NCBI RefSeq assembly: GCF_964275005.1 | Contig: NC_092705.1 | Location: 10,305,912-10,369,911, forward strand | Origin: Diadema setosum | Lineage: Eukaryota > Echinodermata > Echinoidea > Diadematoida > Diadematidae | Direction of reading: 5' to 3' | DNA length: 64,000 nt | Part shown: positions 10,753-20,859 of the stretch, in pieces | How positions within the stretch are numbered: position 1 is the first letter of the stretch | Layout: each line of letters starts with the position of its first letter | The notes under the pieces: model-generated | The model's database searches: none | What the model was told of the DNA's origin: nothing | The model's input: only the letters and a program-made list of their open reading frames with translations | Made by a program: the position numbers and the translations under genes

Positions 10753-12230
10753 CTAGATTGTAATCACTTGTCCTTCTTGTAGAACAGCAGCCTGCAATGC
10801 AAGTCTTATCGCATTTTTGCACTCTCGCAGGGACGTTTTTTTTGGTTTTTTTTCATTGGCTGGTACATCATACTTTCCCAAGGTGGTTTCCATGACACAT
10901 GAAAGGATTTTCTGATCAATTTGTTTTACCATAGGTCTCTTGGAGACCCTTGCTCCTTCTCCCGCTGCAGTTGCAGAGGAGCTTCTTCGTGAAATTTTTG
11001 AGGGATGTTGAATTGTCCTGCAACCCAAGCAGTTCATCATCGTGAATGTGGATCCCTGAAGCTTTTGTAGGCCTACCCTCTGAGGTTTCTATGGTTTCAT
11101 CATGTTCAGTGTCTCCGGTAACTCCGCTTTCATTGCTGATGAACTGGAAGGCATGTTCTGAAACTCTGGTATCTGGAACAATATGTACTTGATCTCCCGT
11201 ATTCTCGTTGACTACCTTCTCGAGAAAGTAGGCCACACGCTGCACTGCTGTGGTCAATTTGTTCAGTGATTCTTCTGAATGGCCACAGCAGCAAACATGC
11301 TTAAATCTATGTGTAGAACTATGTGTAGAACTCCTCCCACCCTCTGATCTCTATAGAAAATCTGGATATACCATTGGCCCATACATGCCGTACGAACGAT
11401 TGACGCTGCCACAACAGAGTGAGCTGCTGCCATACCACTCCCATGCTATGCGTATGCGTCGGGAAGCATGACATAGCATGCCGTTGGCTAGCGTGTAATT
11501 TCCAAATGTAATCAGGCTCGACCGTATCCAATATTGAATATCGAAATATAGACAAACCATAATTGGATGGTTCTTTGATTTTTGAAAACCTTGTACTGAA
11601 AACGTGTGTAGAACCCTACGCTGGGGAGGTGCACAGTCTCAATCACTCTATTGACGGTCTCCCCGCTTGAAAGGACATGGAAAAAGGACTGCCTCTCCGT
11701 ATTTCCCGCCGGATGCCTCGTCTCTCCCCTCTCCAGGGAGAGCCTGCACTGATTCTTCAGTCGCAATATGTGGTATCCAGTGTCCACGGTTTGTGTTGCC
11801 TGATGCTCGAAGTGCAGTTCCTCCCAATCATCTCCTCCGAGGCTGAGGGCATCTTCAAGGGTTGGCTCTGGGTCTTTGGGACTGGCAGGACTGAAGTCGA
11901 CTTCCGGAGTAGGGGTCGGGGCTGGGGGCGGGGGCGGGGGAAGTGGCTCCCTTGCCACTTCTGCTGGTAGGCCGGCCTCCAAGTCCATTGGGACAGCATC
12001 AGGGGTAGGACTGGTGCTGCGCGCAGGGAGTTCCTGGGGTCGCTGGTAGGGAAGAGCGGGGCGGGTAGGATGACGCCCAGTGAAGTCGGTGGGTGCTCAT
12101 CTGGGAGAACAACTGCGCTCCCGAAGCGATTTCTGGTTGGCGTGTCACCACTCCTCGTGCCCCGCCATCCTTTCTTTCCGTCAGTTTTCGTATGAGCAGA
12201 GTTTGCTTGTTGAAGGCATGTTGCTAAGGG
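10753..12230 (-). pseudogene. Broken THAP/DDE-type DNA transposase-like sequence
   Basis: On the minus strand, a proline-rich segment near 11910-11985 is followed by HQATQTVDTG, a helix-rich stretch and then VNRVIETVHLPSVGFYTRFQ (about 11590-11650). The motif FYTxFxxxxVF resembles the segment before the catalytic domain in animal THAP/HTH-DDE_4 transposases. Upstream (12.0-12.23 kb) the frame is broken by stops in a cysteine-bearing region that could be a degraded THAP finger. Downstream (10753-11257) two overlapping frames contain KSL-rich unrecognised sequence and no DDE catalytic core. The identification is tentative. Confidence 0.35.
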
Positions 12231-12359
12231 TGAGAATTGGAAAAGAATAAAAGTCACATTTTGTTTCTAGTAGAATTAATCAGGTGGTCTTCTAGCTCTC
12301 ATGGGATAGCATCTGGTGTGGTGCGTTTGTAAGGTAGGTTACTCAAAATGTTGTTGTAA

Positions 12360-13060
12360 TATGAATGTATTTTACACCCAGGATTTTACATTAACAAGAC
12401 TGATAACTTATAAGGGTTGAATTAGATTGGCAAGACATTGATAACTTATAAGGATCAGACTGCATTGGCAAGACTTATAATCAACTTGAAAGAGTATGAA
12501 TAATCACGATGATAATGCCCGGTTGAATTGTAATGATGTCTATTTGACATTGGCAGAACATTAATAACAGTGGGTAACTTAAATCAGGATGGTAATGTCT
12601 GGAGACTGGGAAAATAGTGAAACAAAAGGGAGAAATAAAATGATAAATAATCAGGAAATCAATATCGAAATTGTCCACAATGACAAAGTATGGAGAGCAT
12701 TTAAAAAAAAAATGGAGAAGACGCTGTAAGTCAATGTTCAAAAACAAAAAGATACGACGTGCACATTGCACAGTAAATGTGGCAATTGCATACCTCCTTT
12801 TCTAGCCTTGCTGGTTATGTACCCGCCTATGGCACCTGTAATGAAAGAAAAGAAAGGTTGTTTTCATGGAGAAAGTAAAAATCAAATGTATGAAAATATT
12901 AAAGTAAAAAAATGTATAAAAATAAAAAAGGAAATGTGACAGAAATCATAAATCTGATGAAAATGTATGGAATGAACATAATCCATGAAGAGAAAAATAG
13001 AAATTGAAAAAAAAAAATATTTGGCAAAGGCTTCTTATTGGCAGAAATTGCACTAGAAAT
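12360..13060. other. No gene seen; AT-rich with short tandem words
   Basis: The phrase 'gataacttataagg' with 'ttggcaagac' repeats about every 45-55 bases between 12395 and 12480. The rest is A-rich. A short minus-strand segment near 12785-12840 (TGAIGGYITSKARKGG) has splice-like borders but no recognisable partner. Confidence 0.4.
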
Positions 13061-13079
13061 TTACTTCTTCAATCTCCTT

Positions 13080-13525
13080 GTCACTGAGGCCATCAAGATC
13101 AGTGCACACAGTGAGAAACCAGCCATCGCAAGAATTATATCCGACCCATTCCTTGGGATGGCCAGCAGCAGAAATGGTGACTAGGACTGTAAGTTGCGTC
13201 TTGTCCGATGTCTTGTATGTACTGACGGTCTTTGCTCCTCTGGTGGCAACAACCTTCTCTACCTTCCCTGCCAGTGGGAAACCACTCTTGTCGGATCCTT
13301 CAGGATGTCAGTGGCCTTCACAATGCAAAGCAGGACTCATCAGCATTCCACATTAGGCTTGGGTCTTCTAGTATGGACAAAGCCCATTCCTCTTCTAGGT
13401 AGTCGCGAAGATCTGAGTACCATTTCTTGAGTTTTGCTACCGTGAAGACCATTCTTTCTCTTCCTAACCCTTGTGGGACGCGCTTTGATAGTTGTGGATT
13501 CCGTTTCAAGAAGTTCCTGACCCAT
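13080..13525 (-). pseudogene. pogo/Tigger-type (Tc1/mariner superfamily) transposase relic
   Basis: On the minus strand, LKRNPQLSKRVPQGLGRERM leads to a DNA-binding/DDE boundary, with LMWNADESCFAL as the first-aspartate motif (NxDE). A frame change near 13318 is followed by GFPLAGKVEKVVATRGAKTV and TQLTVLVTISAAGHP, the expected next part of the DDE_1 fold. The frame then ends at a stop about 35 codons later. The second and third catalytic acidic residues are not present in recognisable form. It is a truncated, frameshifted fragment of about 145 codons. Confidence 0.7.
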
Positions 13526-14050
13526 GTTACTCCCGGTTTGTCGTCATGAAAGGGGGTCTTTCTGCCCTGCCCTCACAATCTTCTGAGCCATCTGAAATAC
13601 AAACGACATATACGCTAGTGTCAATATGACTATTAAGTTTTCCGAAATAGAGCAAGTAGATCGTTAATCTTTTTTTTTTCAAACCGAAAGAATGATTCTT
13701 TCTCTGTTCTATCTCTGAACCCTCCCTCCTCTCTTTTTTTTTTCTCTCTCTCTGTATGTATGTATTTGTCTGTGTCTGTGGATGCATATGTCACAGAAAA
13801 ATGTTCACTATTTAATTGAAAATGTTTTATATGTAATATATGTGATAAAAATCTAAAATAACATTAAAATGCTTTAATTATCCTGGCGAGGAAAGCGCAT
13901 GTTTGTAGAAACAAGACAACAAACAGGTTAGTCATCGCATTCTTCATTAGCGACCAGGATGCGATGTGATGTTTGATTAAATCCGTTTCTGAAGCAGACA
14001 TACACACAAGAATATACATGTACATCTGCTTCTGATCACACGGATATATA

Positions 14051-14165
14051 ATCATAAGAAGAATGAGTCTCAAATACGCCATCTGTAGATCCAACAAGAA
14101 GGTTTTTATTCACAAAATTTTCAACCCGCCTCGGGCCTTCGTCAGTGTAGTGTATACTAGTACAA
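14051..14165 (+). repeat. Dispersed repeat fragment, related to the hairpin arms at 30668-30767
   Basis: GAGTCTCAAATACGCCAT and TAGATCCAAC match the arms of the hairpin at 30668-30767. The following 'ttttcaacccgcctcgggccttcgtcagtg' has the look of a retroelement end but is not assigned. It interrupts the P-element fragment whose coding sequence begins just above it. Confidence 0.5.
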
Positions 14166-14652
14166 TGACAAGTCTAAGATTAGACTTTGCTTTGAGCTTA
14201 TTGCCTAGGTGTAGCCCGTCCTCTTCTTGTAGTTTATGGAGTTCGTTTATGAATCCCAATGTGATCTATCCTCCCTTCTGATTTGTGATCACTCTTCCTG
14301 AAGCCAGCGTGTTTCGGATTAGCTTTAGCATGTGGCATATGTCTAGGAAGATACGAACACATTGATTCGAATCTGCAGGGTGAGGGGAGCTAGGGTCCAT
14401 TGTTGGTACATCCATCGTTGCTCCCAGCTCTTTCATCGTCTTCAGATGACAGGATGGACCATCGCATGTGAGGGAATTAACACAGGTGACACCGACATCA
14501 TGAAGACGTGTCAGGCACTGCTGGACGAGGTTAGCCCTTGCCCCTCCTGACATACCGTTGACCAGGAAATATCCCACAGGAAGTTTCCAGTTGCTGCTCA
14601 TAGAAACACCCATGAGGACAAGTGCATCTTGAGCCAGTGGAGTAGTGTCATC
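14166..14652 (-). pseudogene. P-element/THAP9-like transposase fragment
   Basis: Reading the minus strand from a splice-acceptor-like CAG at 14653, the frame gives DDTTPLAQDALVLMGVSM, then WKLPVGYFLVNGMSGGARAN, LHDVGVTCVNSLTCDGPS and FLDICHMLKLIRNTLAS. These are characteristic of the P-element RNase-H-like transposase core. A stop near 14268 is bypassed by a one-base frame change, after which INELHKLQEEDGLHLGNKLK continues the family sequence to about 14170. There the unrelated repeat at 14051-14165 cuts it off. The N-terminal THAP finger and the GTP-binding insertion and C-terminus are absent, so it is inactive. Confidence 0.85.
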
Positions 14653-14779
14653 CTGAGTGCATGATATAAAAGATTCACCTAGTTTTCATGTTTTAGTCAT
14701 ACACTACGCTCATCGAAGCTTGATGCATCAACATTTTTTATCAGAATGCAATTGAGCTGGCCTGCCGAGGATGATTACA

Positions 14780-14955
14780 AGGGCCGCGGAACGTTCAGAC
14801 AGGTAGATTCTAAGGGCGGAATCTTTGGGAATTGAAATTCACGAGTGTTGTGATTTTTTTCGATTTTTTTTTTTTTCGATTTTTTTTTTTTTGACGAACC
14901 AAAAGTGTGGGGGGGCTGCAACCCCCCCCCCCAGCCCCCCACTTCCGCGGCCCCT
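14780..14955. mobile_element. GC-ended ~176-bp MITE with poly-C/poly-G and poly-T interior
   Basis: The ends are AGGGCCGCGGAA and TTCCGCGGCCCCT, about 12 bp of inverted repeat. Inside are T-runs and a G7...C10 stretch. No target duplication is clear. A minus-strand frame rich in glycine and lysine here comes from base composition. Confidence 0.55.
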
Positions 14956-15446
14956 GGATTATACAACGTGTACATACCTAGCAGTAAAACATTTCATTTA
15001 AGTCTATGAGGGGAAATAATGCATTTCTTGATCTTGGTGGTCAGTGAAGCTTGAAGTCTTAACATAAATCCCACAGCATCTTTTATTGACTTGTGTCAAT
15101 TCAATACAGACGCAGTCATCATTATTTACCCATTTTCTCTGCTCAAAATGAATACAATACTTTTCAAAAAAATTGAAATATGGTAATGTGGGCTTTAAGT
15201 TTAAGGTTTACTCAACTGTGATATTATGGATATGATTTCAAAGTGCCGTTCAAATCATTCCAAATATGTTGGCATAAGAATTTCATTAATATCATATTTC
15301 AGAATGTGTTGATTCGACTAATTTCCATGTTTATGACGTGTGCACAGTCCACCATGAAATCATGGACACAAGTCAGACACTTTGTCGGTTAGCACCTTAA
15401 AAGTTTCTAGCGTGACTGGGTATGTAAAAATTGCTTAACCTGTTTG

Positions 15447-15566
15447 TGTTACACCCGTGGTCGTGCAGGTGTTTCAGACCGTTACCATGGATACAACTGA
15501 TGCAAATGATGAGGAGAGACACAAGAGTTGTATAGTTGAGATGATGGTGGCAAACGGTGTAATGAT
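15447..15566 (-). repeat. 3' terminal repeat of the gag-pro element
   Basis: A 120-bp direct copy of 18652-18771. It lies next to the polypurine tract at about 15567-15584. At 120 bp it is far shorter than usual LTRs, in the size range of TRIM-type elements. Confidence 0.75.
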
Positions 15567-15584
15567 CTTTATTTCTCTCTTTTC

Positions 15585-16929
15585 ATTGTTTATCACAATG
15601 TCATTAATCGTAACATGAATAATCCACATGACAAAGCATTTGTGAAGGTCACAATTCAACAATGAATTTGTTCCTTGGTCCTTACATTGAATTACAACAC
15701 TTTAAAATTACATGAATGATCACTGTCTAGATATACTATGATACAGAACCTTGAAATACAACTCACTTATCCACAGTATATCAGAGTTAAGTTTGATCAC
15801 TTCCAGCTAATCCTGTTTCAAAACATTCATTCATTGTATAAACACAACTACCATGATTGTGCCCTAATATTTGTAACACTAACAATCACCATCATCAATC
15901 ACGTTTATATTGATGATTTACCTTCCATATCAAACATAATTTCTAATCTGAGAATGATGTAGCATTGCGCTTCATGCTTCGATTAAGATATCTGAGCTGA
16001 TGGTAGTCTGGTTTGTTAAAGGAGTACTGAAATTGATACATCTGTATGTGCCACAATATCTCCCTCAAGATGAGAGTATGTGTCTTATCAATTAATCAAT
16101 TTGGAACTAGCTATAAACTCCTCTGAACTCACATAATATCACAAGAGTGTAATTAACGACACTCAAAAATATCAATTATCAAAGTGAACAATTACCTAAA
16201 ATGAAGTTAGATGATAACACAAATTATCTATCCATGCTTTATCTCACTGGAATATGACATCACTGAATCGAGTAATGTTTTAGTGTTTTGTATTCGACTA
16301 CCATCCAACCCCATCGTCTTACTGGTTATGACTTATGTCCTGCGTCAAAGTACTGGCCCTTTAAAACTATCTCAGATCTCACGCACTAGGCAAAAGGGGG
16401 GGGGGTGCCTTTAAATAACACAACTGCTCTCTCTTTTACCTACATTGGAGCTAAATCATGAAGCTCACACAAGGAACTGCCTTTTCCAAGGGAGAAGAGA
16501 AAACTTCTCTTTTCAACAGCATAATCAAACTGCAAGCAGTGGTACAATGTACTGCCAATGTTATCTTGATTGAGGTTACTACCAGCCCTGTTATCTAAAC
16601 ATAAAGGGACAAGCCTCTCCCTCCTGCCTGGATGCGGTATCTCATCACTGGTCTTTGTAGTCTACATCACCTAGACCCACTATAGGTAACATTACCCAAG
16701 CATGGACATACATGTAGGCATACTCACACTCGAATCTATGCTATCATCACTGTCACAGATTATTTTCTATTCCTTATCAAAGATTAATACACAGTTTCAT
16801 TATTCATATATATTCTCTTATTAATCATTAAGCTCGGGCTAGGATACACCACTTGTTCCTATACAAAATAGTACATTTACAAGACATAAGCAGACCCCCT
16901 CTAAGAGTCTAAGAGTCTGCATGATGAGA
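15585..16929 (-). other. Internal region of the gag-pro element without recognisable coding sequence
   Basis: About 1.3 kb between the protease stop and the 3' polypurine tract. It is AT-rich with stops in all frames. No RT motif such as YxDD and no integrase HHCC or DDE pattern was found. It acts as a long 3' untranslated part, or as what remains after deletion of pol. Confidence 0.55.
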
Positions 16930-17397
16930 CTAATCGTAACCCAACAGCTTGGAGATGTCCCCTGGGCTGGCCATCGCCCTCAGCCTAGCTGCAGAGACTC
17001 GAAGTTCCTTGTCATGCAAGAGGTCAGTAATGGGTTTGATTCTGCTCGTGGGAGTGAAATCTTTGATCCATGTTTGTGAAATGATGGATACCTGGGCTCC
17101 TGTATCCCAAAGAGCCTGCACTTTCACTCCTTTGATATGGCAATGGAGCATACATTTCTTTCCGACCAGCTTTGCAATCTTTATCTGAGGTCTTGATGGG
17201 AATTCCGTGGTGGTGATCATTGGGTCAAACTTCCTGGGACTTACTGTTGATTCTCGTTGGGGCACGACTCGTCCGGTAGTGGTGCCCGTCTGGCGTTTCC
17301 CAGGCATCCTCTTGCAAGGTGGCCAAGTCCTCCACATTTGAAACAGTGGCGGCATTGACTTCCTTCCCCTTTCTTTCTGCATTCCTGGCAACCCCAT
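16930..17397 (-). CDS. Retropepsin-type aspartic protease ORF of LTR element, in -1 frame to gag
   Basis: The frame has KIAKLVGKKCMLHCHIKGV followed by ALWDTGAQVSII, the DTG active-site motif and flap-strand context of retroviral-type aspartic proteases, which act as dimers to mature Gag. It overlaps gag by 157 bases and is most likely made only by -1 ribosomal frameshifting at 17295-17301, so residues before about KRQTGTTTG are not expected in the protein. The frame ends after SKLLGYD, about 60 residues past DTG. The usual continuation into reverse transcriptase is missing, and the C-terminal ILG/RD-like helix is not evident, so the protease may be short or inactive. Confidence 0.75.
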   Translation of the reverse strand: MGLPGMQKERGRKSMPPLFQMWRTWPPCKRMPGKRQTGTTTGRVVPQRESTVSPRKFDPMITTTEFPSRPQIKIAKLVGKKCMLHCHIKGVKVQALWDTGAQVSIISQTWIKDFTPTSRIKPITDLLHDKELRVSAARLRAMASPGDISKLLGYD

Positions 17398-18485
17398 TCC
17401 TCTGGTGAACGGCGTTGACGGCCTTGCCTCGGATTTCCTCGGTCTGCACCATCTCCCCTGAGGGCGGTGACCTCAGCCTTAATCAGTGCTCTGATCTCCT
17501 GATGAAGCTGCTTCATATCCAATGGAGCAGGGGGAGCACGCGCTTCATGGCGATTCTCAGGTACTGCATTCACTTGTGTGTGGAGCTTGGCTCTCCTGTG
17601 TTTATCTTGTCTTTCCATCTCATTATGGGCGGCAACATTGACTTTCTCCAGTAAGACCTCATCACTGATTTGATGATCACTGAGGAGAGGTTTGAGGTCA
17701 TGTCTGATACTCTCACTGGAGATGCCCGTATGGACAGAATGCAGAAACATTCCTTGCACAAGATCGTGGTTGTATTGGAAAGCTGATCCTGCCTCTTGAG
17801 AAGAGAAAAGGATCTTCTGTCGCAGAGCTAGTAGCCGAAGGATGAAGTCGTGTGGTGTCTCCTTGGGTCGTTGTACTGCCTTACTGAGGTCATGGTACAG
17901 TTCTGTTGCCTCCTTCTCTTGGTAATGGGAGCGTAGAAGGCGCCGTAGGGTTGGTAGGTCCAAATCTGTCTTTGATTCAAGGTACGCGCGGAGCGTGAGG
18001 CCCGGAACCATGGAACGAATGACTGCTTCAATTATTTCCTCGTCCTTGTAGCCTTTTGCCTTAGCCCGCTGCAACTGGTGAATAAGACTGGTAAAGCTGA
18101 GCCGGTCTTTTTGGCCTGCCTCACCAATCTGCCCTGATACCTTGAATTCTCGTCTCCACTGGTTCTCACTGGATGGAGTGGCGGTGTTCTCCACCTTCGG
18201 TGACTCTGGCTTCCGTTCTTGAGTAGGCATATCCTCCTTTGGCGTACTCTTTGTCCCAAGAGCAGCGGACACTTGCTTCCAGACAGCCTCTCCTTGGTCT
18301 GCTGATTCTGCCAACTCGTCACTATAAAGGTGCCTATTAACCAGCCTCAATACCCCTAACCTACCCTTCGACCTAGCCTTACTCACCTCCTCCTCCTTGA
18401 ACTGCAGGGCCACCAGCACTTCGCTGAGCTCCTCCTCACTGCACCCCTGTAGGCGTTGGGTGACGTCCTTGATGAGGGACTCCAT
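17241..18485 (-). CDS. Gag polyprotein (414 aa) of a Ty3/Gypsy-like LTR retrotransposon
   Basis: The ORF is intact from MESLIKDVTQ to a TAA at 17241, 167 bases inside the 5' terminal repeat. The first 100 residues are helical and charged. The middle (about 130-300: YKDEEIIEAVIRSMVPGLTL, LRRLLRSHYQEKEATELYHD, DFILRLLALRQKILFSSQEA) has the pattern of retrotransposon capsid domains widespread in fish and invertebrate genomes. Near the C-terminus CFKCGGLGHLARGC is one CCHC zinc knuckle for RNA binding. The product would form capsid-like particles in the cytoplasm. An uninterrupted frame beside near-identical terminal repeats suggests a young copy. Domestication is possible but less likely given the terminal repeats. 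Confidence 0.85.
   Translation of the reverse strand: MESLIKDVTQRLQGCSEEELSEVLVALQFKEEEVSKARSKGRLGVLRLVNRHLYSDELAESADQGEAVWKQVSAALGTKSTPKEDMPTQERKPESPKVENTATPSSENQWRREFKVSGQIGEAGQKDRLSFTSLIHQLQRAKAKGYKDEEIIEAVIRSMVPGLTLRAYLESKTDLDLPTLRRLLRSHYQEKEATELYHDLSKAVQRPKETPHDFILRLLALRQKILFSSQEAGSAFQYNHDLVQGMFLHSVHTGISSESIRHDLKPLLSDHQISDEVLLEKVNVAAHNEMERQDKHRRAKLHTQVNAVPENRHEARAPPAPLDMKQLHQEIRALIKAEVTALRGDGADRGNPRQGRQRRSPEEWGCQECRKKGEGSQCRHCFKCGGLGHLARGCLGNARRAPLPDESCPNENQQ
17260..17301 (-). promoter_or_regulatory. -1 ribosomal frameshift signal between gag and pro
   Basis: The slippery heptamer GGGAAAC (17295-17301, minus strand) is in the gag reading phase G-GGA-AAC. Seven bases later is a stem GGGCAC (17282-17287) pairing with GTGCCC (17260-17265) across a 16-base loop. 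A -1 slip here puts the ribosome in the protease frame, which starts RQTGTTTG. The gag stop is 17 codons downstream of the slip site. Confidence 0.75.
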
Positions 18486-18651
18486 CTTTGTTGTTGGTGG
18501 TCCTCCTGACTGCTGGGCTGGGTGATGATTCGGCGTCGGACTGGGTTAGGTCAGGGCCTCCTGGTTCGTTTCACTGGATGGTGAAGTCCTAGTTCTCTTT
18601 CGGTTGACACATGAAGACAGACGACACCATCCGGGCAGTGCCTCCAGAAAA

Positions 18652-18771
18652 TGTTACACCCGTGGTCGTGCAGGTGTTTCTGACCGTTACCATGGATACA
18701 ACTGATGCAAATGATGAGGAGAGACACAAGAGTTGTATAGTTGAGATGATGGTGGCAAACGGTGTAATGAT
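18652..18771 (-). repeat. 5' terminal repeat of the gag-pro element
   Basis: Direct copy of 15447-15566. On the minus strand it ends GGGTGTAACA, followed by a 167-base leader before the gag ATG. Confidence 0.75.
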
Positions 18772-18789
18772 AACGTGGCCACTACCACC

Positions 18790-19360
18790 CAATCCATCTC
18801 TCCTCTTATCTCTTGGCCCACTCCATTTCTTAAATGGGGTGGGTTGCTTTCACTTTTCAGAGGTGCAAATATTCTCAATTCCTGGTAACTGAACAAAATG
18901 TCTCATAAGAGCATCAAACTGTACTGCCTCATGTCAATTATAGTTCCTTCTTGACAAAATTTAAAATTCTGACTGATAGGGTGGACATTTTCTACAGCAA
19001 ATATGGGGTAGTGATCAAATCAAGAGAAAGACACATAAACTTTTATATGTGAACTTAACTAAGGAGCATAACATTTGTGCATTATCTAATCAAAACCACA
19101 AAATTTTACTTGTGAAGCTCACAAAGTGATCATTTTTTGCTCACTGAAGCATGAAGATGATTTAGAGAAAGGTATCAGATTCATTGGAAATACATTATAG
19201 TATAGTAGACCGCATTAAAATAAGTTCTTAAAATATCATGTCCTCTATTTCTTATGAGCAGGAAGTCAACAATCATTTGAACTACTATGAATGAAAATAT
19301 TTAACTACTTTGACATTAAAATAATCATCTCTTAGATTTATATTAAGCTGTAAATTATAT
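18790..19360. other. No gene seen
   Basis: AT-rich sequence between the LTR element and the Harbinger exon array. There are no open frames with recognisable content. Confidence 0.5.
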
Positions 19361-19365
19361 TTGCA

Positions 19366-20500
19366 CTATACTCTCTGGTTGTAGGCCTCTCTTGCTGGTA
19401 TGCCTTGTGTGTCCAAGTATGGTGTTATGAGCCACGGCAGCTTCGGATACCCCGAGTCTCCAATAAGAACCCCCTGGAGCATGTGTTGAGTGAATCCTCT
19501 TGCAAGGCGACTACTCCGTAGGATGGGGCTGTCTTGTGTCCCTCCAGGCCATCGAGCCACACATTCAATGTCCTATATGAAACGAGAAAGCTTTATGTAA
19601 TAATCATTATCAGAGAAGTGCTCAGGCACAGCCGATGGTGGTGAGTAGTTGCAGCCTGTTGTCCCGGCATAGGCCTATCTTGCTAATATGCATTGTGTGT
19701 CCAAATATGGTGTCTTGAGAAGAAGGACCTCCCCCCACCCCGTCCAGGTGATGATGGTAAAGTTGAGCCCGCTGTCACAGCAACTGTGGATATCTCGAGT
19801 CTCCAAAAAGATCTCCCTGTAGAATGCGTTGATTAAATCCTCTCGCAAGGCGGCTATTGCGAAGTATCCTGCTGTCATGCGCCCCTCCTGGCCATCAAGC
19901 CACAACATTTGATGTCCTTTATGAAACGAGAAAACTTAATCATTATCAGAGAAGTGCTCAGTCACAGCCGATGGTGATGGGTAGTTGCAGCCTGTTGTCC
20001 CGGCGTAGGCCTGTCTTGCTGGTATGCCCTGTGTGTCCAAGTATGGTGTCATGATCCACATCAGCTGTGGGTATCCCAAGTCTCCAAGAAGAACCCCCTG
20101 GAGCATGTGTTGAGTGAATCTCCTCGCAAGCGGCTAGTGCGTAGGATCCTGCTGTCATACGCCCCTCCGGGCCATTGAACCACAACATTTGATGTCCTAT
20201 ATGAAACAAGAAAGCTTAATCATTATTAGAGATTAAGTGCCCAGGCACAGCCGATGGTGATGGGTAGTTGCAGCCTGTTGTCCCGGCGTAGGCCTATCTT
20301 ACTGATATGCACTGTGTGTCCAAGTATGGTGTCATGAGCCATGGCAGCTGTGGATACCCTGAGTCTCCAAGAAGAATCCCTTGGAGAATGCATTGATTAA
20401 ATCCTCTCGCAAGGCGGCTATTGCGCAAGATACGGCTATCATGCGCCCCTCCGAGCCATCGAGCCGCAACATTTGATATCCTACATGAAACGAGAAAGCT
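19366..20500 (-). pseudogene. Four tandem copies of one Harbinger transposase exon (PIF/HARBI1 type)
   Basis: Units begin at about 19381, 19669, 20005 and 20288 on the plus strand (periods 288, 336 and 283). Each contains, on the minus strand, an intron end (tttctcgtttcat-ag type) and the same exon. The unit at 19366-19560 reads RWPGGTQDSPILRSSRLARG, VLIGDSGYPKLPWLITPYLD and AREAYNQRV. The last unit reads AHDSRILRNSRLARGFNQ and LLGDSGYPQLPWLMTPYLD. The GDSGYP motif carries the second catalytic aspartate of the Harbinger DDE nuclease. The middle copies carry frame breaks. The first and last are nearly open, but no complete transposase surrounds them. Confidence 0.85.
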
Positions 20501-20667
20501 AAAAAATTATAATGATAAATAATAGTAATAAATAACATGAAATAGTTATATAGTGCTTAGTACAATATGTTTCGCAGCACTTTTACAATTCTGAAAACAA
20601 ACAAATAATCAAACAAACATATCAATCAGCTTCAAATACAATTAATGAACTATAATGAACATAATCA

Positions 20668-20859
20668 TCAGTTCTGTTCTGAAAATAAATAGGTTTTAAG
20701 TTTCTCCTTGAAAATGTCGATGGAGGTGGAGGACTGAATATGAGAAGGGAGGTTATTCCAAAGAAGGGGGGCACAAACGGAGAAAGTATGGGCTCCATAA
20801 GGGTTGTGAGTGTGAGGGCCCAGTTTGAGCTGAGCTGTAGATGATGATCTGAGGTCCAT
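20668..20859 (-). pseudogene. C-terminus of a non-LTR retrotransposon ORF2
   Basis: The frame LRSSSTAQLKLGP, AHTFSVCAPLLWNNLPSHIQ, SSTSIDIFKEKLKTYLF is the widely conserved tail downstream of the reverse transcriptase in Jockey/CR1-like LINEs. Nothing upstream of it (toward higher coordinates) shows RT motifs, so it is a 5'-truncated insertion, as usual for LINEs. Confidence 0.8.

Larger units (their letters stand above)
15447..18771 (-). mobile_element. Short LTR retrotransposon (gag-pro only) with 120-bp direct terminal repeats
   Basis: Near-identical 120-bp direct repeats (15447-15566 and 18652-18771, one difference noticed) bracket a minus-strand gag and protease. Each repeat has inverted tips (TGTTACACCCG and CGGTGTAATGAT). 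On the minus strand a purine-rich tract, GAAAAGAGAGAAATAAAG, directly precedes the 3' repeat, as expected for a polypurine tract. The 5' repeat ends in ACA, with TGGAGGCACTGCC starting 5 bases later, a possible primer-binding site. No reverse transcriptase, RNase H or integrase is seen in 15567-16929, so it would depend on another element. No clear target duplication was found. The near-identity of the repeats suggests recent insertion. Confidence 0.75.

Noticed and set aside
11677..12257. Pro/Gly-rich plus- and minus-strand frames
   Set aside because: Shadows of the GC-rich proline segment belonging to the minus-strand transposase-like relic.
16930..17397. Independent protease gene starting at its first Met
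   Set aside because: The frame overlaps gag, and the frameshift signal explains its expression better; the Met-led leader is antisense-free overlap, not protease.
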